The notes below the pieces were generated by a model that was not told the DNA's origin, searched no databases, and saw only the letters and a list, made by a program, of their open reading frames with translations. A DNA stretch of 64,000 nucleotides, taken from positions 62,001 to 126,000 of the forward strand of contig NZ_VZOW01000006.1 of NCBI RefSeq assembly GCF_008801835.1, written 5' to 3'. Positions 7,983 through 18,730 of this stretch are shown piece after piece. The position numbers and the translations under genes are program-made. The stretch is from Cupriavidus pauculus (GTDB lineage Bacteria; Pseudomonadota; Gammaproteobacteria; Burkholderiales; Burkholderiaceae). The stretch's first letter is position 1, and every line of letters starts with the position of its first letter.

Positions 7983-9628
7983 AGCGTGTCGGCACGCCCG
8001 ACGCCGTGGGCAACCGTCGCGCCGATCTACCGCCTGGCCTTCCAGCACGCTCCGCCACGGACCCGCTGGCCGCCGATCCATTCGGCAGCGCCTCACGCAG
8101 GGGTCTTGTCTATCGCCTGCTGATCGCAGCCGTGCTGGGCGTAGCGCACACGCAGGCTTTTGCGCCGCACGACTGGTGGTGGCTGCAGATTCTGTCGGTG
8201 GCCGGTCTTGTGGCATTGATCGCCGATGCTCCGCGCCCGCGCACCGCTGCGGCCACGGGTTTTGCCTTCGGGCTGGGCTGGTTTCTGTCGGGTATCTGGT
8301 GGCTTTACATCAGCATGCACGTCTATGGCGAAATGCCGGCATGGATGGCTGCGCTGGCGGTGGTGCTGTTTGCCGGCTACCTGTCGATCTGGCCAGCGCT
8401 GGCAGCTGGCACATGGCGCTGGCTGACCGCACGCTCAGACGCCGGCATTCTGGCGGCGCTGGCGTTCGGCGCCACATGGGCGCTGTCCGAATGGCTGCGC
8501 GGCGTGGTCTTCACGGGCTTTCCGTGGCTAGGTAGCGGCTATGCGCATACCGACGGTCCGCTCGCCGGCTTTGCGCCGCTGGTCGGCGTCTACGGCATTA
8601 CCTTCCTGGCGGCCAGCGCGTCGGGCCTGCTGGTTGTCGGCATCGGGGCATGGCGGCGGCGCCAGCGCCACGGTGCACGCTCGCTGGCCGCCGCGTCGGC
8701 GGTCATCGTTGCCGGCGTGCTGGGCGGCGGCGCGGCACTCGCTCCGATCGCCTACACGACGCCGACTGGCAAACCGATCCATGTGCGTCTCTTACAGGGG
8801 AACGTCGCCCAGGACATCAAGTTCGAACCGGCCGGCATCCAGCGCTCGCTGGAACTGTATCGCGACCTGATTACGGCGGAACCGGCCGACCTCGTGGTCA
8901 CGCCCGAGACTGCGTTCCCGGTGATCCTGCAGGAATTGCCGATCGACATCGCCAAGGCGGTGCGCGCATATATGGAGAGGACCGGCACGACCGTCATCTT
9001 TGGTGCGGCGGGCGCCGATTCACCGGTGGATTTCACCAACAGCGTGTTTGCCATCGGCCCGGAACAGGAACAGCTCTACCGCTACAACAAGCATCATCTG
9101 GTGCCGTTCGGCGAATTCATCCCGTTTGGTTTCCGGTGGTTCGTCGACATGATGAAGATGCCGCTGGGCGATTTCCGCCGCGGCACGCTGGACCAGCCGG
9201 CCGTCCCGGTGCGCGGCATCCATGTGGCGCCGAACATCTGCTACGAGGATCTGTTCGGCGAGGAGATCGCCACCACGCTGCGGCAGCAGGCCACGCCAGC
9301 CAATATGCTGGCCAACGTGACCAACCTGGCCTGGTTTGGCGACACCATTGCGCTGGACCAGCATCTGCAGATCTCGCGCATGCGCGCGTTGGAAATGCGC
9401 CGGCCGATGCTGCGCGCCACCAATACGGGCATGACGGCGGTGGTCAGGCCGGACGGCAGCGTCCAGGCCAAGCTGCCGACGTTCGAGATCGGCACGCTGA
9501 GCGCCACCGTGCAAGGCATGCAGGGGCTGACACCGTATATCCGCTGGGGCAACGTGCCGGCCCTGGCGGGCAGCGCGCTGGTCTTGTTGCTGGCCTGGCG
9601 CGCGCGCCGGGCGCGGCGTCCTAGCTGA
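7979..9628 (+). CDS. lnt: Apolipoprotein N-acyltransferase Lnt
   Basis: 549 residues. An integral inner-membrane enzyme that adds the third acyl chain to lipoproteins. The N-terminal region (about 35-230) has several hydrophobic segments, followed by a nitrilase-type catalytic domain (about 260-520). The catalytic triad is visible: Glu in VTPETAFPV, Lys in YNKHHLVPFGEF and Cys in APNICYEDLFG. One more membrane helix (ALAGSALVLLLAW) precedes the basic tail. It starts inside the corC stop (ATGA). The N-terminal 40 or so residues before the first helix are longer than in E. coli. Essential in most proteobacteria. Confidence 0.96.
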   Translation: MKRVGTPDAVGNRRADLPPGLPARSATDPLAADPFGSASRRGLVYRLLIAAVLGVAHTQAFAPHDWWWLQILSVAGLVALIADAPRPRTAAATGFAFGLGWFLSGIWWLYISMHVYGEMPAWMAALAVVLFAGYLSIWPALAAGTWRWLTARSDAGILAALAFGATWALSEWLRGVVFTGFPWLGSGYAHTDGPLAGFAPLVGVYGITFLAASASGLLVVGIGAWRRRQRHGARSLAAASAVIVAGVLGGGAALAPIAYTTPTGKPIHVRLLQGNVAQDIKFEPAGIQRSLELYRDLITAEPADLVVTPETAFPVILQELPIDIAKAVRAYMERTGTTVIFGAAGADSPVDFTNSVFAIGPEQEQLYRYNKHHLVPFGEFIPFGFRWFVDMMKMPLGDFRRGTLDQPAVPVRGIHVAPNICYEDLFGEEIATTLRQQATPANMLANVTNLAWFGDTIALDQHLQISRMRALEMRRPMLRATNTGMTAVVRPDGSVQAKLPTFEIGTLSATVQGMQGLTPYIRWGNVPALAGSALVLLLAWRARRARRPS

Positions 9629-9713
9629 CCAGCGAGCTTGCCAGCGACACGGCGGCCGCGGCGGCCATCACTGCGAGGGCGACGATATAAGGTTTGCGAG
9701 ACAGCAGCGACAT
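9621..9713 (-). CDS. Possible 30-residue membrane peptide, antisense to the lnt 3' end
   Basis: ATG at 9713 opens a short frame reading MSLLSRKPYIVALAVMAAAA and ending SLVS, with TAG at 9621-9623. It has a basic N-terminus and one hydrophobic helix, the usual shape of a small membrane protein. GGGGAT lies about 8 bases upstream. It overlaps the last 8 bases of lnt. The Ala-rich composition could also arise by chance in GC-rich DNA, and no conservation can be checked here. Confidence 0.3.
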   Translation of the reverse strand: MSLLSRKPYIVALAVMAAAAAVSLASSLVS

Positions 9714-10074
9714 GACCAATCCCCAAAAATAGTTATCGAAATCCTCCGGATCGCATTGCAGTTTTTGCGCCTGGGACCCCTGGGCCTTGCGATCCGGCTT
9801 GCAGCCGTTTGATTTTCATGCGTGGCTGCATGCTTGCACTGTATCCAAAAATGGTATCGGCACGTATCAGACGGTTCTGAAACCCATGTCAGGATTTACC
9901 CGACCCGTTGCGCCGCGCCGACACCGCGAGCATGCATATTCCGTGCCCTGCCCCCTGTATTTCCTGCCGCCTCGCGGCTGAGCCGGAGCAAAAACCCGAT
10001 AGAATTCAAGGTTTGGCAATTCCGTCGCGAGACGTATCGCGCACTTGCCTGCCGGCTTTCTCATTCGTCTTCTT
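9714..10074. other. Gene-free region between lnt and glyQ with an inverted repeat and a putative glyQ promoter
   Basis: I see no convincing gene on either strand. A perfect 10-base inverted repeat (CCGGATCGCA at 9746-9755, TGCGATCCGG at 9788-9797) brackets 32 bases that include TTTTT. TAGAAT at 10000-10005 is a plausible -10 for glyQ, which starts 70 bases later. No clear -35 is visible. Confidence 0.35.
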
Positions 10075-11018
<944 letters not shown>

Positions 11019-11022
<4 letters not shown>

Positions 11023-11651
11023 TGGCGCGCGTGCGCGGCGCGTTCGCGCTCGCCGCGTTTGTGTTGCCGCTGGCCGTACCGGCGGGCCTGCCGCTGGCGG
11101 GCGCAGCCCATGCGGCGGCGCGCGCGGCAGCCGCGCCCGCGCCCCAGGCGCTCTACCTGCCGGCGGATCTGACCAATATCTGCGAGGCCGACTCGCAGGC
11201 GCTGCAGCAAGCCATCACGCGGCATTGGCGCCCGTCGCTCAACGCGATCGATCAATGGACGCAGCTGGTGCGCTCGTTCTCGTGCGATCTGTCTGGCTCG
11301 CGCGATATCGGCTGGCACCGCGTGCCGCTGCGCGCGTACGAAAGCGCGATCCGTTATCCGCTGCAGTGGGTCGAGTGGGAGGAGCATAACGGCCGCCCGC
11401 GCCGCTCCGTGCGCACCTACTATTCGGCGTCGCAGTTACCGCAGAAGATCGATTTCTTTGTCGGCGGACGGATCGACGAAATCCGCTACGACCGCCGCGC
11501 GCAGCGCATCGACGCACGTTTTCCAGCCGCGGGCTCCCGCGGCGCTTCCGGCGCGGTGGCGCAATGCGCCTACACCACGCTGCAATTCCGCCAGCAGAAC
11601 GGCCTGTGGCTGCTGTCTGGCGTGGAACCCAATCTCGCGCCGCGCTGCTGA
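11019..11651 (+). CDS. Secreted protein of unknown function between glyQ and glyS
   Basis: 210 residues from ATG at 11019, which overlaps the glyQ stop (ATGA) and so is probably translationally coupled to it. A long hydrophobic N-terminus ([20 protein letters not shown], then AHA) is a signal peptide; the product should be periplasmic. The mature region has three cysteines before the tail (ICEAD, FSCDL, AQCAY) and ends in RC, giving four in total and allowing two disulfides. Tryptophan-rich stretches are present ([13 protein letters not shown]). I do not recognise the family. The insertion of an envelope protein between synthetase subunits looks like a lineage-specific arrangement. Confidence 0.75.
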
Positions 11652-11681
11652 CGCGCGCGCCCATACCTGTTGGATAGATTC

Positions 11682-13805
11682 ATGTCGCAACCCATGACCG
11701 ATTCGCTGCTGATCGAACTGTTCACCGAAGAACTGCCGCCCAAGGCGCTGGCCCGTCTGGGCGAGGCCTTCGCGCAAGGTCTGTTCGATGGCCTCGGCGC
11801 ACGCGACCTGCTCGACGCCGGCGCCGCCGTGACGCCGTACGCCACGCCGCGCCGGCTGGCCGCGCTGGTCACCGGCGTGCGCAAGACCGCGCCGGACCGC
11901 GAGCAACGCGAGAAGGTGCTGCCCGTGACCGTGGCGCTCGACGCCAGCGGCGCACCCACCGCCCCGCTGGCCAAGAAGCTCGCGGCACTGGCCAAGTCCG
12001 TCGGCGTGGCCGAGATCGACTGGCAAACGCTGGAGCGCGCCTCGGACGGCAAGGCCGACGCGTTCTTCTACCGCTACACCGCGCGCGGCGCGACGCTGGC
12101 CGACGGCCTGCAGGCGGCGCTGGACGATACGCTGGGCAAGCTGCCGATTCCGAAGGTCATGAGCTATCAGCGCCCGGACGGCACGACCGTGCATTTCGTG
12201 CGCCCGGCCCACAGCCTGATCGCGCTGCATGGCGCGGAAATCGTGCCGGTATCGGTGCTCGGCCTGCCGGCCAGCAACGTCACGCAAGGCCACCGCTTTC
12301 TGTCGCAGGGCGCGATCGAGATCGCCCATGCCGCCGAGTACGCCGCGCAGCTCGAATCGCAAGGCCACGTAGTGGCCAGCTACGCCGAGCGCCGCGAGCG
12401 CATCCGCAGCGCGCTGCTCAAGGAAGCTGGCGCGGATCAGGTGGTGATGCCGGACGCGCTGCTCGACGAAGTGAATTCCCTGGTCGAATGGCCGGTGGTG
12501 TACCCGTGCCACTTCGAGGAAGCGTTCCTCGCCGTGCCGCAGGAATGCCTGATCCTGACCATGCAGACCAACCAGAAGTACTTCGCGCTGACCGACGCCG
12601 CCGGCCATCTGCGCAACCGCTTCCTGATCGTCTCGAACCTGGCCACCGACACGCCGGAATCGATCATCTCCGGCAACGAGCGCGTGGTGCGTCCGCGCCT
12701 GGCCGACGCCAAGTTCTTCTTCGACCAGGATCGCAAGAAGACGCTGGCATCGCGCGTGCCGCTGCTTGCCAACGTGGTCTATCACAACAAGATCGGCACC
12801 CAGCTGGACCGCGTGCAGCGCTTGCAGCAGATCGCCGGCCATATCGCCGATGCGATGAACGCCGCCGGCGCCGCGACCGACAAGGCCGCCGCAATGCGCG
12901 GTGCGGAACTGGCCAAGGCCGATCTGCTGACCGACATGGTGGGAGAATTCCCCGAGCTGCAAGGCACGATGGGCACCTACTACGCGCGCCATGACGACGA
13001 GGCCGAGGACGTGGCGCTGGCCTGCTCCGAACACTACCGTCCGCGTTTTGCCGGCGACGCACTGCCGCAAGGCAACGTCAGCACGGCCGTAGCACTGGCG
13101 GACAAGCTGGAAACGCTGGTCGGCATCTGGGGCATCGGCCTGCAGCCCACGGGCGAGAAAGACCCGTTCGCGCTGCGCCGCCACGCGCTGGGCATCCTGC
13201 GCATGCTGATCGAAAAGCCGCTGGCCGTGTCGATCGACACGCTGCTCGATCTGACCGGCCAGGCGTTCGCCGGCATCGCCGCCGTGAAGCCGTCGCGCGA
13301 CGCCATCGCCGACTTCCTCTACGACCGCCTGCGCGGCTACCTGAAGGAAAAGGGCTACACCACCAATGAGGTGGAAGCGGTTGTGAGCCTGCGTCCGCAA
13401 TCGCTGCACGACGTGCTGGCGCGCATGGAAGCCGTGCGCACGTTCGCCGCGCTGCCCGCGGCCGAAGCGCTGGCCGCGGCCAACAAGCGCATCACCAATA
13501 TCCTGAAGAAGACCGACGAGGCGATCGGCCAGGTCGATGCGTCGTTGTTCCAGGAAGCCGCCGAAGGCGCGCTGTACGAAGCCATCGAGCGCGTGCGCCC
13601 GGGCGTGGAAGCGGCCTTTGCGGGCGGCGACTTCACCGCCGCGCTGCGCGACCTGGCCCAGCTGCGCGACGCCGTGGACCGCTTCTTCAACGACGTCATG
13701 GTGATGGCCGAGGACGCACGGCTGCGCGCCAACCGGCTGGCGCTGCTGGCCACGCTGCACGGTCTGGCCAATCGCGTGGCAGACATTTCGAAGCTGGCGT
13801 CCTAA
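11682..13805 (+). CDS. glyS: Glycyl-tRNA synthetase beta subunit
   Basis: 707 residues from ATG at 11682 ([20 protein letters not shown]); the TTG at 11670 is less likely. GlyS binds tRNA-Gly and is required with GlyQ for charging. The [10 protein letters not shown] opening, the YATPRRLA motif near residue 50 and the C-terminal anticodon-binding region are typical. The length matches the family (about 690-710). It begins about 30 bases after the secreted-protein gene and is followed closely by gmhB on the same strand, so the run glyQ-hyp-glyS-gmhB-plsC probably forms one transcript. Confidence 0.96.
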   Translation: MSQPMTDSLLIELFTEELPPKALARLGEAFAQGLFDGLGARDLLDAGAAVTPYATPRRLAALVTGVRKTAPDREQREKVLPVTVALDASGAPTAPLAKKLAALAKSVGVAEIDWQTLERASDGKADAFFYRYTARGATLADGLQAALDDTLGKLPIPKVMSYQRPDGTTVHFVRPAHSLIALHGAEIVPVSVLGLPASNVTQGHRFLSQGAIEIAHAAEYAAQLESQGHVVASYAERRERIRSALLKEAGADQVVMPDALLDEVNSLVEWPVVYPCHFEEAFLAVPQECLILTMQTNQKYFALTDAAGHLRNRFLIVSNLATDTPESIISGNERVVRPRLADAKFFFDQDRKKTLASRVPLLANVVYHNKIGTQLDRVQRLQQIAGHIADAMNAAGAATDKAAAMRGAELAKADLLTDMVGEFPELQGTMGTYYARHDDEAEDVALACSEHYRPRFAGDALPQGNVSTAVALADKLETLVGIWGIGLQPTGEKDPFALRRHALGILRMLIEKPLAVSIDTLLDLTGQAFAGIAAVKPSRDAIADFLYDRLRGYLKEKGYTTNEVEAVVSLRPQSLHDVLARMEAVRTFAALPAAEALAAANKRITNILKKTDEAIGQVDASLFQEAAEGALYEAIERVRPGVEAAFAGGDFTAALRDLAQLRDAVDRFFNDVMVMAEDARLRANRLALLATLHGLANRVADISKLAS

Positions 13806-13834
13806 GCTGTCATCACGCCGCATCGGAGCGCACC

Positions 13835-14449
13835 ATGCCACAGGCCCAACCGAAGTTCGTCATCCTCGATCGCGACGGGGTGATCAACCTGGACAGCGAC
13901 CAGTTCATCAAGACGCCCGATGAATGGGTGCCGATCGAGGGCAGCCTCGAAGCCATCGCCATGCTGAACCAGGCCGGCTATCGCGTCGCGATCGCCAGCA
14001 ACCAGTCGGGCATCGGCCGTGGGCTGTTCGAGATGAGCGCGCTCAACGCCATGCACGAGAAGATGTACAAGGCGCTGGCCAATCTGGGCGGGCGCGTCGA
14101 GGCGGTTTTTTTCTGCCCGCACACCGCCGCCGACAACTGCGACTGCCGCAAGCCCAAGTCGGGCCTGTTCGAGCAGATCGGCGAACGCTTCGGCATCGAG
14201 CTGCGCATGGTGCCGGTGGTCGGCGATTCGCTGCGCGACCTCGACGCCGGCGTGGCGGTCGGCTGCATTCCGCACCTGGTGCGCACCGGCAAGGGCGCGA
14301 AGACGCTGGCCCAGGGCGGACTGCCCGCCGGCACGCGCGTGCATGACGATCTGGCCGCCTTCGCACGATGGCTGATTGCAGAGAGCGCCCATAAGGCGCC
14401 AGCAGCCAACGCCGGCGCCCATTCCATGAATTCCGGTCCCGACCGATGA
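13835..14449 (+). CDS. gmhB: D-glycero-beta-D-manno-heptose-1,7-bisphosphate 7-phosphatase
   Basis: 204 residues. HAD-superfamily phosphatase of the ADP-heptose pathway for lipopolysaccharide inner core. The catalytic motif LDRDGVIN (nucleophile Asp, acid/base Asp) is near residue 12, motif II is ASNQSGIGRG and the late acidic motif is VVGDSLRDLDAG. The GmhB zinc-binding insert is present: CPHTAADNCDCRKPK, with three Cys and a His. It overlaps plsC by ATGA. Length and motifs fit GmhB; histidinol phosphatase is the main alternative but is disfavoured without his neighbours. Confidence 0.9.
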   Translation: MPQAQPKFVILDRDGVINLDSDQFIKTPDEWVPIEGSLEAIAMLNQAGYRVAIASNQSGIGRGLFEMSALNAMHEKMYKALANLGGRVEAVFFCPHTAADNCDCRKPKSGLFEQIGERFGIELRMVPVVGDSLRDLDAGVAVGCIPHLVRTGKGAKTLAQGGLPAGTRVHDDLAAFARWLIAESAHKAPAANAGAHSMNSGPDR

Positions 14450-15207
14450 CCTTTATCCGCTCCCTGCTGTTCGCGCTGTACCTGCTGATCCTGACGCCGC
14501 CTTACGCATGCGCGTGCTTCATCGTTTTCCCGTTCATGAACGCGGAAAACCGCTTTCGCTTCGTGCGCGGCTGGCCGCGCCTGGTGATCGGGGCCGCCCG
14601 CCTGATCTGCGGCATCCGCTACCGCATCGAGGGCATGGAAAAGATGATGGCAATGCTGGACAAGCCCGTGGTGCTGCTGTCCAAGCATCAGTCGGCATGG
14701 GAAACGATCGCCTACGTCGCGCTGATGCCCAAGCCGCTGTGCTTTGTGTTCAAGCGCGAACTGCTGCTCGTGCCGTTCTTCGGCTGGGCGTTGGGCATGC
14801 TCAAGATGGTCCACATCAACCGCAAGGACGGCACGCGCGCGTTCGCCTCGGCCGCGCGCCAGGGGCGCGAACGGCTCAACGAAGGTGCGTGGATCATCAT
14901 GTTTCCGGAAGGCACGCGCACGCGCTCGGGCGCGGAGAATCCACGCTACAAAAGCGGCGGCGCGCGGCTCGCGGTGGAAACCGGCGCGTGGGTCTTTCCG
15001 ATGGCGGTCAATTCGGGCCGCTACTGGCCGCGCAACTCGTTCCTGAAGTATCCCGGCACCATCACGATTTCGATCGGCGACGCAATTCCGTCGGCCAACA
15101 AGACCGCCGATGTGCTGAACCAAGAAGTCGAGGCGTGGATCGAGGCCGAAATGCGGCGCATCGATCCGGAAAGCTATCGTCACGCAAGAAGCCAGACCAC
15201 CGCATGA
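14446..15207 (+). CDS. plsC: Lysophospholipid (1-acyl-sn-glycerol-3-phosphate) acyltransferase
   Basis: 253 residues. Membrane-associated acyltransferase that makes phosphatidic acid. An N-terminal hydrophobic helix (LLFALYLLILTPPYACACFI) precedes the catalytic block. The usual HX4D motif reads H81-QSAW-E86, i.e. HX4E, a variant I recall in related betaproteobacterial enzymes. The substrate-binding motif FPEGTRTRSG is intact. It overlaps both gmhB and the following metallopeptidase gene by ATGA. The C-terminal tail is basic. The acyltransferase family is clear; exact acyl-acceptor specificity is not shown by sequence. Confidence 0.88.
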   Translation: MTFIRSLLFALYLLILTPPYACACFIVFPFMNAENRFRFVRGWPRLVIGAARLICGIRYRIEGMEKMMAMLDKPVVLLSKHQSAWETIAYVALMPKPLCFVFKRELLLVPFFGWALGMLKMVHINRKDGTRAFASAARQGRERLNEGAWIIMFPEGTRTRSGAENPRYKSGGARLAVETGAWVFPMAVNSGRYWPRNSFLKYPGTITISIGDAIPSANKTADVLNQEVEAWIEAEMRRIDPESYRHARSQTTA

Positions 15208-16076
15208 AGCTGCTGCGCCCCACCGCCGACCCCAACGCGCAGCTCGAACTGCCGCTGGCGGAGCCCGCGCCTGCCGCACAGGCGCCGCAAAACCTGCTCG
15301 CGCCCCAGGCCGATCCGGCCGCGCCCAGCGCCGACGTGTGGCCGCCGGCGCTGCCCAACGGCCGCATGCTGCAGATCGGTGAACGCACGCTCCATTACGC
15401 GCTCAAGCGCTCGTCGCGGCGCACCATCGGCTTCACCGTCGACGATCGCGGGCTGTCGATCACCGCGCCGCGCTGGGTCACGCTGGCCGATGTCGAGGCG
15501 GCCATCGTCGAAAAACAGCGCTGGATCTTCGCCAAGCTCGGCGAATGGCGCCATCGCGAAGCGCGCCGTGTGTTGCCCACCGTGCAATGGCGCGACGGCG
15601 CGACGCTGCCCTTCCTGGGCAAACCGATCACGCTGCAGCTCGATTCGCCGGTCGGCGCATTGCTGTTCCAGGCCGATACGCGCGTGTTGCACCTCGCGCT
15701 GCCTGGCCATGCCGACGAGCAGCAGATCAAGGATCGCGTGCAGGGATGGCTGCAACACCAGGCGCGCCGCCTGCTGTCCGAACGGCTCGAACTCTATGCG
15801 AGCAAGCTTGGCGTGCGCCATACGGGCTTCGCGCTGACGTCGGCCGCCACGCGCTGGGGCAGTTGCACCGCCGATGGCAAGATCCGGCTGAACTGGCGCC
15901 TGATGCATTTCCCGTTATCGATGATCGACTACGTGGCCGCGCATGAACTGGCGCATCTCAAGGAAATGAACCACGGCCCGCGCTTCTGGGAAACCGTGGA
16001 ATCGATCTTCCCCGAATTCCGCGACGCGCGCGCCCAGCTGCGTGCGCATCCGCCCGAACTGCTTCCCACCTTCTGA
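15204..16076 (+). CDS. YgjP-like zinc metallopeptidase (SprT/M48-type)
   Basis: 290 residues from ATG at 15204, inside the plsC stop. The zinc motif HELAHLKEMNHGPRFW lies in the last fifth, with two His ligands in HELAH and a third His in NHGPRFW, the arrangement of the YgjP/DUF45 family. The preceding TSAATRWGSCTADGKIRLNWR is also a hallmark of that family. The first 55 residues are Ala/Pro-rich and probably disordered. No signal peptide or membrane helix, so cytoplasmic. Substrates are unknown; the family is often annotated as M48 metallopeptidase. Confidence 0.88.
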   Translation: MKLLRPTADPNAQLELPLAEPAPAAQAPQNLLAPQADPAAPSADVWPPALPNGRMLQIGERTLHYALKRSSRRTIGFTVDDRGLSITAPRWVTLADVEAAIVEKQRWIFAKLGEWRHREARRVLPTVQWRDGATLPFLGKPITLQLDSPVGALLFQADTRVLHLALPGHADEQQIKDRVQGWLQHQARRLLSERLELYASKLGVRHTGFALTSAATRWGSCTADGKIRLNWRLMHFPLSMIDYVAAHELAHLKEMNHGPRFWETVESIFPEFRDARAQLRAHPPELLPTF

Positions 16077-16200
16077 GCTTCCCCGGCTAGCTGGCTTCCG
16101 GGCGCGCTCGCCGCACGCCGCAAGGCGGCGGCCGATCGATGCGCATGGGCCGCCCGGATCGCACGCGGCGGCTGTCGCGGCGCGTTCACGCCAGGCGGAA

Positions 16201-16206
16201 TAGAAT
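16201..16206 (+). promoter_or_regulatory. Putative -10 box for gloA (TAGAAT)
   Basis: TAGAAT lies 53 bases before the gloA start in a 182-base gap, and the AGGTAAAGG stretch before the ATG may serve as the ribosome site. No strong -35 is seen. The rest of the gap is GC-rich, with inverted CG-rich tracts but no gene. Confidence 0.3.
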
Positions 16207-16258
16207 ACTGGCCTTCGCAGTCATCACAACCTGACTCAGGTAAAGGTAAAGGCCCCAT

Positions 16259-16666
16259 ATGCGACTTCTCCACACCATGCTGCGCGTTGGCGACTACCAG
16301 CGCTCGATCGATTTCTACACGCGCGTGCTGGGCATGCAACTGCTGCGCGAAAGCGACAATCCCGAATACAAGTACCGGCTGGCCTTTGTCGGCTACGGAC
16401 CGGAATCGGAAACCGCCGTGCTGGAGCTGACCTACAACTACGGCGTCGACAAGTACGAACTGGGCACGGCCTACGGTCATATCGCGCTGGAAGTGCCGAA
16501 TGCGGCCGAGGCCTGCGAGCGCATCCGCGCCGCGGGCGGCAAGGTCACGCGCGAAGCCGGTCCCGTCAAGGGCGGCACGACCGTGATCGCGTTCGTGGAA
16601 GATCCGGACGGCTACAAGATCGAACTCATCGAACGTCATTCCACGCGCGACGCTGCTCGTCCCTGA
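16259..16666 (+). CDS. gloA: Lactoylglutathione lyase (glyoxalase I)
   Basis: 135 residues. Converts the hemithioacetal of methylglyoxal and glutathione to S-lactoylglutathione in the cytoplasm. The four metal ligands of bacterial GloA are in place: H5 (LLHTMLRV), E56 (VLELTYN), H74 (YGHIALEV) and E122 (YKIELIER). Length equals E. coli GloA (135). The pattern is that of the Ni/Co-dependent short form. It has its own promoter region and is followed 11 bases later by a DMT-family transporter in the same direction. Confidence 0.96.
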   Translation: MRLLHTMLRVGDYQRSIDFYTRVLGMQLLRESDNPEYKYRLAFVGYGPESETAVLELTYNYGVDKYELGTAYGHIALEVPNAAEACERIRAAGGKVTREAGPVKGGTTVIAFVEDPDGYKIELIERHSTRDAARP

Positions 16667-16677
16667 ACGGACGGGTA

Positions 16678-17583
16678 ATGAGCACGCAAACCATAACAAG
16701 GCGCCCGCTGGACGGCACGGCCATCGGACTGATGGTGCTGCTGTGCGCCGCATGGGGACTCCAGCAGGTGGTGATCAAGGTCACCGCCCCGTTGATGGGC
16801 GCCGTGCTGCAGGCCGGCGTGCGCTCCGCGATCGCGGCGTTGCTGGTGTTCGGTTTCGCCGCATTGCGCGGCACGCCGCTTTGGGAACGTGACGGCACGC
16901 TGCGCGCGGGGCTCGTTGCCGGCGTGCTGTTTGGCGCGGAATTCTTCTGCATCTTTGTCGGACTGGGCCACACCACCGCATCGCGGATGGCCGTCTTCCT
17001 CTATACCGCGCCGATCTTCACCGCGCTGGGCCTGCATCTGTTCGTGCCCGGCGAGCACCTGCATCGCGGCCAGTGGCTGGGCGTGGTGCTGGCGTTCTTC
17101 GGCATGGCGCTGGCGTTCGCCGACGGCATCGTTGCAACCTCCACGCATGGCAGCACCCTGTTGGGCGATGCATTGGGCGTGGTAGCGGGCGCGCTGTGGG
17201 CCGCCACCACCATCGTCGTGCGCGGCAGCAAACTGTCGCATGCGCCGGCCAGCAAGACGCTGCTATATCAGTTGGGGGTGTCGGCGCTATTGCTGCTCGT
17301 GATGGCATTGGCCGCGGGGCAGGCGCATCGCGTGGAAATCACCGGGATCGTGGTAGCGAGTCTGTTCTACCAATCGGTGCTGATCGCCTTTGCCAGTTAT
17401 CTGATCTGGTTCTGGCTATTGCGCCAGTATCTGGCGTCGCGCCTATCGGTATTTTCGTTTCTCACGCCGCTGTTCGGCGTGGCATTCGGCGTGTTGCTGA
17501 TGCACGATCAGGTCGGCGTGCGGTTTGCCGTGGCGGCCGTGCTGGTGCTGCTGGGAATCGTGCTGGTGAACCGCAAGGCGTAA
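16678..17583 (+). CDS. EamA/DMT-family transporter
   Basis: 301 residues with about ten hydrophobic segments, in two EamA repeats (about 15-145 and 160-300). Examples are LMVLLCAAWGLQQVVIKV at the start and VLVLLGIVLV at the end. Drug/metabolite transporter family members export amino acids or other small molecules; the substrate cannot be read from sequence. It starts 11 bases after gloA, so co-transcription is likely but need not imply shared function. Inner membrane. Confidence 0.85.
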   Translation: MSTQTITRRPLDGTAIGLMVLLCAAWGLQQVVIKVTAPLMGAVLQAGVRSAIAALLVFGFAALRGTPLWERDGTLRAGLVAGVLFGAEFFCIFVGLGHTTASRMAVFLYTAPIFTALGLHLFVPGEHLHRGQWLGVVLAFFGMALAFADGIVATSTHGSTLLGDALGVVAGALWAATTIVVRGSKLSHAPASKTLLYQLGVSALLLLVMALAAGQAHRVEITGIVVASLFYQSVLIAFASYLIWFWLLRQYLASRLSVFSFLTPLFGVAFGVLLMHDQVGVRFAVAAVLVLLGIVLVNRKA

Positions 17584-17656
17584 GCGGGTGCCCCGCCTTG
17601 CGTGCGCCCGCTCTGGCGCGCACGCAAGAGCGGGAATGGCGGCCACGCGCCGCGCT

Positions 17657-18685
17657 TTACTTCGGGAACGAGAACATGCCCAGCGCGCCGCGCACTTCGT
17701 CCAGCGTCTGCTGGGTCAGTTCGCGCGCCTCGGCCGTACCCTTCTTCAGGATGTCGAACACATAGCCCGGATCTTGCGCCAGTTGTTCGCGGCGCTCGCG
17801 GATCGGCCGCAGCAGTTCCTGCAGCACGCCTTCGACGCGGCGCTTGAGCACCATGTCACCCAGACCGCCGCGCTGGTAGTGTTCCTTCAGCGCCTGCACT
17901 TCCTCGACATTCGGATCGAACGCATCCAGGTACGTGAACACCACGTTGCCCTCCACCTGGCCGGGATCGGACACCTTCAGGTGATTCGGGTCGGTGTACA
18001 TCTTGTGCACGGCCTCGCGGATCTGGTCGGGCGACGCGCCGAGCGGAATCGCGTTGCCCTGCGACTTACTCATCTTGGCCTTGCCGTCGACGCCGGGCAG
18101 GCGCCCGTGCTTGGGGATCAGCGCGGCGGCTTCGGGCAGCACATCGCGGCCCACCTGATGATTGATACGACGCACGATCTCGTTGGTCTGCTCGATCAGC
18201 GGCGCCTGGTCTTCGCCCACCGGCACCAGCACGGCCTTGAAGCCGGTGATGTCGGCCGCCTGCGACGCCGGATAGCAGAGGAAGCCGGCCGGGATATCGC
18301 GGCCAAACCCGCGCGCCTGGATTTCTTCCTTGATCGTCGGATTCCGTTCTAGGCGCGACACGGTAACGAAATTCAGATACATCAGCGTCAGCTCGGCCAG
18401 CGCCGGCAAATGCGACTGCACCGTGATCGTGGTCTTGGCCGGGTCGATGCCGACGGCCAGGTAGTCCAGCGCGACCTCCAGCACATTGCGCCGGACCTTG
18501 TCCGGATCGTGTGCGTTGTCGGTCATTGCCTGCGTGTCGGCCAGCAGCACATATTGCTTGTGCGAATCCTGCAGGCTCACGCGGCTCTTCAACGAGCCAA
18601 CGTAGTGGCCCAGGTGCAGCGGTCCGGTGGGACGATCTCCCGTCAGGATGACGGGACGCGTATCGGTCTTTGTCTGGTCTGTCAT
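17657..18685 (-). CDS. trpS: Tryptophanyl-tRNA synthetase
   Basis: 342 residues. Class I synthetase charging tRNA-Trp. The HIGH motif appears as [13 protein letters not shown] near residue 20 and the KMSKS motif as KMSKSQGN near residue 205. Length is normal. It is the last gene of a minus-strand run that also contains rsmA, pdxA, surA and lptD, though the 45-base gap to rsmA is larger than those within the rsmA-lptD cluster. It is convergent with the DMT transporter across a 73-base gap. Confidence 0.97.
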   Translation of the reverse strand: MTDQTKTDTRPVILTGDRPTGPLHLGHYVGSLKSRVSLQDSHKQYVLLADTQAMTDNAHDPDKVRRNVLEVALDYLAVGIDPAKTTITVQSHLPALAELTLMYLNFVTVSRLERNPTIKEEIQARGFGRDIPAGFLCYPASQAADITGFKAVLVPVGEDQAPLIEQTNEIVRRINHQVGRDVLPEAAALIPKHGRLPGVDGKAKMSKSQGNAIPLGASPDQIREAVHKMYTDPNHLKVSDPGQVEGNVVFTYLDAFDPNVEEVQALKEHYQRGGLGDMVLKRRVEGVLQELLRPIRERREQLAQDPGYVFDILKKGTAEARELTQQTLDEVRGALGMFSFPK

Positions 18686-18730
18686 GAGCGTCGCTAAGAC
18701 TTCAGGGTATTCAGGAAACGGTTTCGGCCA

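Noticed and set aside
11436..13841. Very long open frame (about 800 codons) on the strand opposite glyS
   Set aside because: Antisense to a clear glyS; composition is the Arg/Ala/Gln-rich pattern expected of shadow frames in GC-rich DNA, and there is no ribosome site or recognisable domain. The same applies to the long antisense frames over miaB-ybeZ, ruvB and tyrS.
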